Below are positions 59,570-64,000 of a stretch of 64,000 nucleotides of DNA, piece by piece. The DNA is taken from assembly GCA_025677815.1 (NCBI GenBank), contig JAIXMP010000027.1, positions 1 through 64,000 of the forward strand. Reading direction: 5' to 3'. Source of the stretch: Phascolomyces articulosus (Eukaryota > Mucoromycota > Mucoromycetes > Mucorales > Lichtheimiaceae). A program made the translations under genes and the position numbers. The notes beneath the pieces are model-generated. The model had not been told where the DNA came from. It saw only the letters and a list, made by a program, of their open reading frames with translations, and made no database searches. Within the stretch, counting starts at the first letter, position 1, and every line of letters begins with the position of its first letter.

Positions 59570-61422
59570 CTATTGTTGCCGGGAATATAGCATCATATAC
59601 TATTATGTCAATCATGAGTTCCATTTTTGTATAACTAATTCAACCATTTCATTCCCGAACGAGTTACAAGCACAGAACAAAACTTAGAAGCTGAATTTTA
59701 CTAATCTGGGATAAAAACGGATCCTTGTCATCTGTTACACCATGTTCTGAATCGTGCAGCTTTTTTTTTTCTTGGGAAAGTAAGATGAACGTGTGAAAAT
59801 ATATATATTTCATAAAAAATGCCTCGTCGCCACACTTTAGTGTTTTAGACTACAATTGCTATTATTTTAGATGTATCTGTCATTTATCGTTTTTCATTAA
59901 TTCACCAAAATCACATATACTCTTTTTTTTTTATAATATAATAACTAATTTCTCATTATTATACAAAAAGAATAATGTAATCAACTCAGCACAGGCTATT
60001 AGTGCTTCTTTTGTAAATATTTTTTCATACTAACTGATAATATAAAAGCTTACTGGCGGTTCTAAAAGATTATGTAGTACATAAATCCTTTCAGTTATTT
60101 TTTTCCGTTTTGTTTCTGTTTTATGTCTTTAAACTAAAAATGTACCCCTTGATTATAACCTATTTGAAAGTCCTAGACCTTCTTGTGCTCTTTTCCCATT
60201 AGTGCCATTGGTATCGTCAGCATAAAAATGAACGCCAAAAAATTCAAGATACGTCCATTATGATGATACAAGTTTACACAATAGTGTTCCATGTGAGGTG
60301 TACAGAATGTGTTATCACCATTTAAAATACTTAGTACACACTTCTGTAACTGCGCGCTCGTAGTCAAGGAATAAGTACAACCAAAGGAAGGGGGTTCACG
60401 GTACAAGAGGCAGCATTATGTGTAATTCATATAATAATTTGCACCCAAAACAGTATACTCTTAGAGATTGATATAAATTAACAGTATTCTGTTATAGCTA
60501 TCAAAAGCACTAATCTTAAATTAAACAAAGATATATGATTAATCAATAAAAGTGACAAAAAGTAATATAAACTATACCTAATAACAATCTCAATTGTTCG
60601 TGAAAGAATAAAGTAAGCAGTGTCTATATTTCCTTTTATTGTTTTAATGAAATGTGCTTCATTAGATGAAATACCTACATGGAGATGAATATTAAAAATA
60701 GCTATTACATTCATCAATGCAACAAGGAAAATCTTAAACTAATTCTGGAATAAGATTACCCATCAATCTCAAAGTTGCAGCCTTTTCCTTTCTCGATATT
60801 ATGCTGATCGCGCAGTTATATTGTTATTTTTGGCATTATTCCTTAGTAAAAAATACAACCACTATTTTTCATTTTTTTAAAAGAATGTTTCATGGGAAAA
60901 TATGATAGAAAGAGACGCTGTGTTTTATTACTTTCAGATGAAGAACCTCTTGATTATCACATCGTTCATAAATTCGATAATATCATATCAATTACTAACA
61001 TCAAGTCATGTAACTCGAATGCATGGTATGACTTTATTATCTAAGCACAATGGACAAGAAAAGATTGCTAGTGAATTTTCTTGACATAAATCATTTGATA
61101 AATACGTAACTATTATCATGTACATACCATGGCAAAGGAAATCAGGTAGGAGACACACCACCATTGTTTTTAACTATATTCTTAATGACAATACAAATCT
61201 CCACAGCTGCAATTCATATCCATTCGATCGGTTAAGACAACCACTCTAAAAAAAACTCCTACGCTTTCATACCGTCATTTCCTTATATGAAAGGAAAATC
61301 TGTGTTCCATTCTTGGCATGATATGAAATAAACTTTCACTAATCCTTTTTAGCTCATTTCTTTCATCTACCATTTTCTTACGAAAGGATGTTTTAAAATA
61401 AAGTAGTACAGAGTTGCGCGTC
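59570..61422. other. spacer between the two hydrolase genes, possible gene relic
   Basis: Mostly AT-rich non-coding. On the minus strand, two stretches look exon-like: about 60830-60580 (reading SIISRKEKAATLRLM, then after a GGTAATC donor and TGTAG acceptor ISSNEAHFIKTIKGNIDTAY) and 60440-60173 (FGCTYSLTTSAQLQKCVLSI, CTPHMEHYCVN, then a hydrophobic end NFLAFIFMLTIPMALMG). Together they hint at a Cys-rich surface protein with a GPI-type tail, but no start codon and no junction between them was found. It is probably a relic. Confidence 0.25.
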
Positions 61423-61442
61423 TTTCGGCCAGAGGGCCGTTT
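61423..61442 (-). repeat. conserved 3'-flank motif of the duplicated hydrolases, copy 2
   Basis: TTTCGGCCAGAGGGCCGTTT, about 227 nt past the stop codon of copy B; the CGGCC/GGCCG arms pair perfectly around AGAG. See copy 1. Confidence 0.6.
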
Positions 61443-61668
61443 GCACACACCATGGAAGAAAATGATCGAAATCGAGTATTTGAGTCTCTCCAAGAAGAAA
61501 AAAATGTAAAACAATAACCATAATATTTGGTGTAATTAAAGAAAAAATATAATATATTTTATTATTATAATACAAAAGTTGAAAATAATCATACAAGATA
61601 AGATAATAAAGAAGTTATAGAATAGAAAGTACTATTTTAAGTTCGATTACCAATGAATGGTTATTAAA

Positions 61669-63572
61669 TTAATCAATACGGATTCTGTCATCTTCTGTTG
61701 GACAGTAGATCTAGATTATAAATTGGTTGCTATGAATGAGTAACGGGATTTTTTTTATGCTTTTATCTTATATATAAAAATGATAATAATAACAGTTACC
61801 GGTTCATCTGCGTTATAACTCAAAATTGATGTTGGCTTTTCAGCTTGGGATTTGAAAAGACTGTTCCAGACAACCTATATAATTAAAAAGTAAATACAAT
61901 AATGATGAGTATATCCATGGTAACATGTTAACTTTAATAAATAACTTTCTACTATGTGCTACAAATCTTACTTTTGACACCCATTCGTGTGCGCGGATAC
62001 CAGGATGGAAACAATCGACATTGCTAATAAACAAGGCAGCAGAAAATATCATTAGTACTAAAATCCTCTATTACGCCAATGTATATTCAACGCCTTTCTT
62101 TTTTCATTCTTCTTATCTCTTTCAGCAATGACAGTAGTTACACCCTCCAATAATGATTCTTTACTATTGTAATTTATTACCTCAAAGTTTCAAGTGGGAG
62201 GCCACCAATATTGAGATTAGTAGCAGGTGTATAAGCAATAGCGAATCCATCGTGTTGCTGAGCATTGTATTTTTGATAGATCTCATGGAGTTTGGCACTG
62301 TATTGAGCAGATAAAGTATCCATATTGGCCCGATCTTCTTCAGATCCTCGGAAGCACTCACATAAAATACGGTTCAAGATCCAATCAGGTTGATTGAAGA
62401 GTGGTCTGCAGTATTCTTGACCCATAGTTAAATCATATACACCAGAGACATTAAAAGTACCCACAAGATTTACAATGACTCGTGGAACATTGCTACGGAT
62501 ACGCTCAATTGCAGCTTCAACATAATTACCATAAGCTTCTACAGTAACATCAGCAGTATTGTCGCCACATGATGCACATTGATCGTTGCCTGTTTAAATA
62601 ATAGTCATATGTGTCAGTTATTAAGTATGATAAGAGCACCCATATAGCAATATGGATCCCCAATTTTAAATAAAGTATGGTCATGACTCAACAAAAACAC
62701 CTACTTCCGATTTGAATAGTAATCATTTTCCAATCCGTTGCAAAGTTGACATTGGGAAGTTGCATCATACGTGGAATAAGGTAATCCAATTCCGCATTTA
62801 ATGTTTTAGCAATTCCCCCACTGATAGCAGCATTCAAAATATCAATATCAGGATGTCCTATAAATTACATAAGATTATCATAATGAGCCGTGTTACCATT
62901 ATTAATGAAAACATTGCATTTCTCATTATCTACATTACTTGTACTATTATAATAATAAATTACTTACTGTAATTGCAATTTTCATCGTCTATATAAAATA
63001 ATGTCAATAATGTGCATCATAGAATAGTATATATAAAGGTGAATTTGAATAATAATACCTCCACAAAGGAAAACCAAATGCTTTCCAACAGCAGGACCCT
63101 CAAGACTTGAGTTGTAATGCTTGACAAAGTTGGCCAATGTAATAGCACCATCATCACCGCCAATACCCCAACTTTTGCCACGGAATTCTGTGATAGCACT
63201 CAAGTTCAAGATACCGGTACCCCCAGGACCATCATTAATACCTTCCAATGCAAAACCAGCCATGATACTATTTTTTAAAAAGAAAACAGAGAGAAGGACA
63301 ATAAATTGTAAGACTTCAATTTGATCGAACGTGTATTGAATGATGGTCATGACAATCAATTTTTTTTTTATATTCAATTACCTGTCTCCTAAAGCAGCAA
63401 CAACCTTGATATCATCTGGACGTAAATCATGAACACCTGCTGGTCCACTTCGTGCGGGAAGTGCTGGGCAATCAGCAATACTTGATGCAGTAAGTGCAGA
63501 ACTGAGTGAAGCAAGTACAGAAAGTACCAAGAGGAACAACCCAATGGTCTTGTTATTACTATGATTCAACAT
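61669..63572 (-). CDS. secreted SGNH hydrolase, phospholipase B1-like (copy B)
   Basis: Eight exons on the minus strand: 63572-63382, 63267-63059, 62988-62968, 62857-62705, 62589-62181, 62023-61972, 61874-61800 and 61710-61669; 383 aa. Every intron sits at the same codon phase as in copy A; exon 2, exon 4 and the last exon have identical lengths. Signal peptide: GLFLLVLSVLASLSSALTAS. Catalytic landmarks: ALGDS|IMAGFALEG (Ser), IQIGSNDQC (Asn) and VDCFHPGIRAHEW (Asp, His). The third exon is only 21 nt (33 in copy A), so a surface loop is four residues shorter; exon 5 is one codon longer (NLNIGG). Both ends of the protein are strongly conserved between copies, consistent with two working enzymes. 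Different promoters suggest separate regulation. Confidence 0.9.
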
Positions 63573-63654
63573 AATATTTAATATGTATTATGTTCTTTAA
63601 TTTGATAAATGAGAAAGATAGTGAATAAACCTTTTCGTAATTCAATTTCTTGAA

Positions 63655-63665
63655 GTTTATATATA
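63655..63665 (-). promoter_or_regulatory. TATA box of hydrolase copy B
   Basis: TATATATAAAC on the minus strand, about 85 nt upstream of the ATG at 63572. Confidence 0.45.
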
Positions 63666-64000
63666 CCCAACAAAAAAATCGAAAAATGTATGTTGGTCCA
63701 TAGAAAGCGTTGTATCACGATCAAAACGGTTTATTCCTTTGGTTCTGTGCTACTGTGGGAGCGAGTGGATTTTCTATAGAAAAAAATAAAATGGGAAGAG
63801 GAGTTAAAGTTATATGTAATACGATCCTGCCAAATGGTTACGCCAGATCCAAAATTGTTACTCTGAGAAAAACTGCACCTGGGGTGAACGTGTGAATAAC
63901 TTGAATAAAGTTTTCTTCTTTTTTCATGTACATATCCACATTATACTTATACATTGTATACTGTTATAGCAAGGAAATCATAGAAAACATTATCGTTGTT
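63666..64000. other. window edge, no supported gene
   Basis: A + frame at 63710-63895 (61 codons; KMGRGVKVICNTILPNGYAR, LRKTAPGVNV) is less AT-rich than its surroundings and could be the end of an unknown gene or a transposase fragment. I do not recognise it and see no start or splice support. Confidence 0.3.

Overview
This window is nuclear DNA from an intron-rich, strongly AT-rich fungus. The gene set (CARM1-type methyltransferase, RIC1, NOT4, HCS1/IGHMBP2 helicase, SLY41-like and CorA transporters) and the many 60-100 nt GT-AG introns with CTAAC/CTAAT-like branch points suggest an early-diverging lineage. Mucoromycota, perhaps Mucorales, fits best. That placement is inference from gene content and style, not a database result. 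Almost every real gene is split, so the protein models below were assembled by eye from splice sites and protein-family fit.

Layout. 1-3.7 kb is AT-rich gene-free sequence with a GC-rich hairpin that may be a Helitron end. 3.9-6.2 kb (-) is a decayed transposon gene (AT-hook-like N-terminus, DUF6729-like zinc motif, DDE transposase-like core, DnaQ/WRN-like exonuclease). 6.2-11.8 kb is mostly non-coding and holds a diverged direct duplication. Then come an EamA-type transporter (11.8-13.3, -), a TPX2-domain spindle-type protein (14.75-16.6, -), a small unknown gene whose start codon is cut off by an intron (16.8-17.5, -) and, divergent from it, a CARM1/PRMT4 arginine methyltransferase (17.6-19.5, +). 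19.9-22.4 kb (-) is a decayed Ser/Thr-rich surface-protein gene. 23.7-24.3 kb (+) is a four-exon small membrane protein. 24.9-26.7 kb (-) is a SLY41/triose-phosphate-translocator-like carrier, divergent from an HCS1/SMUBP-2-like helicase (27.6-30.6, +). A short coiled-coil protein (31.1-32.0, -) and an alginate-lyase-family protein (33.4-35.2, -) follow.

35.2-39.3 kb is a gene-poor stretch with decayed fragments. The right half has RIC1 (39.3-44.8, + ; 21 exons), a CorA/MNR2-ALR1-like Mg2+ channel (45.5-48.0, +) and a very long NOT4 ubiquitin ligase (49.7-54.5, +). Just downstream of NOT4 lies a structurally complete but dead Ginger-like DNA transposon (54.93-56.66 kb) with about 60 bp inverted repeats and a CTTA target duplication. 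The window ends with two tandem secreted SGNH/phospholipase-B1-like hydrolases (57.6-59.5 and 61.7-63.6, -) with identical exon structure and a shared 3' flank motif.

The genes form no operon or cluster with a common pathway. They are ordinary housekeeping genes (membrane traffic, mRNA control, chromatin/RNP methylation, DNA repair, ion and metabolite transport) separated by AT-rich spacers that collect transposon debris. The most striking observation is in the helicase gene: canonical splicing restores the Walker A motif only if a 2-nt exon lies between two normal-sized introns.
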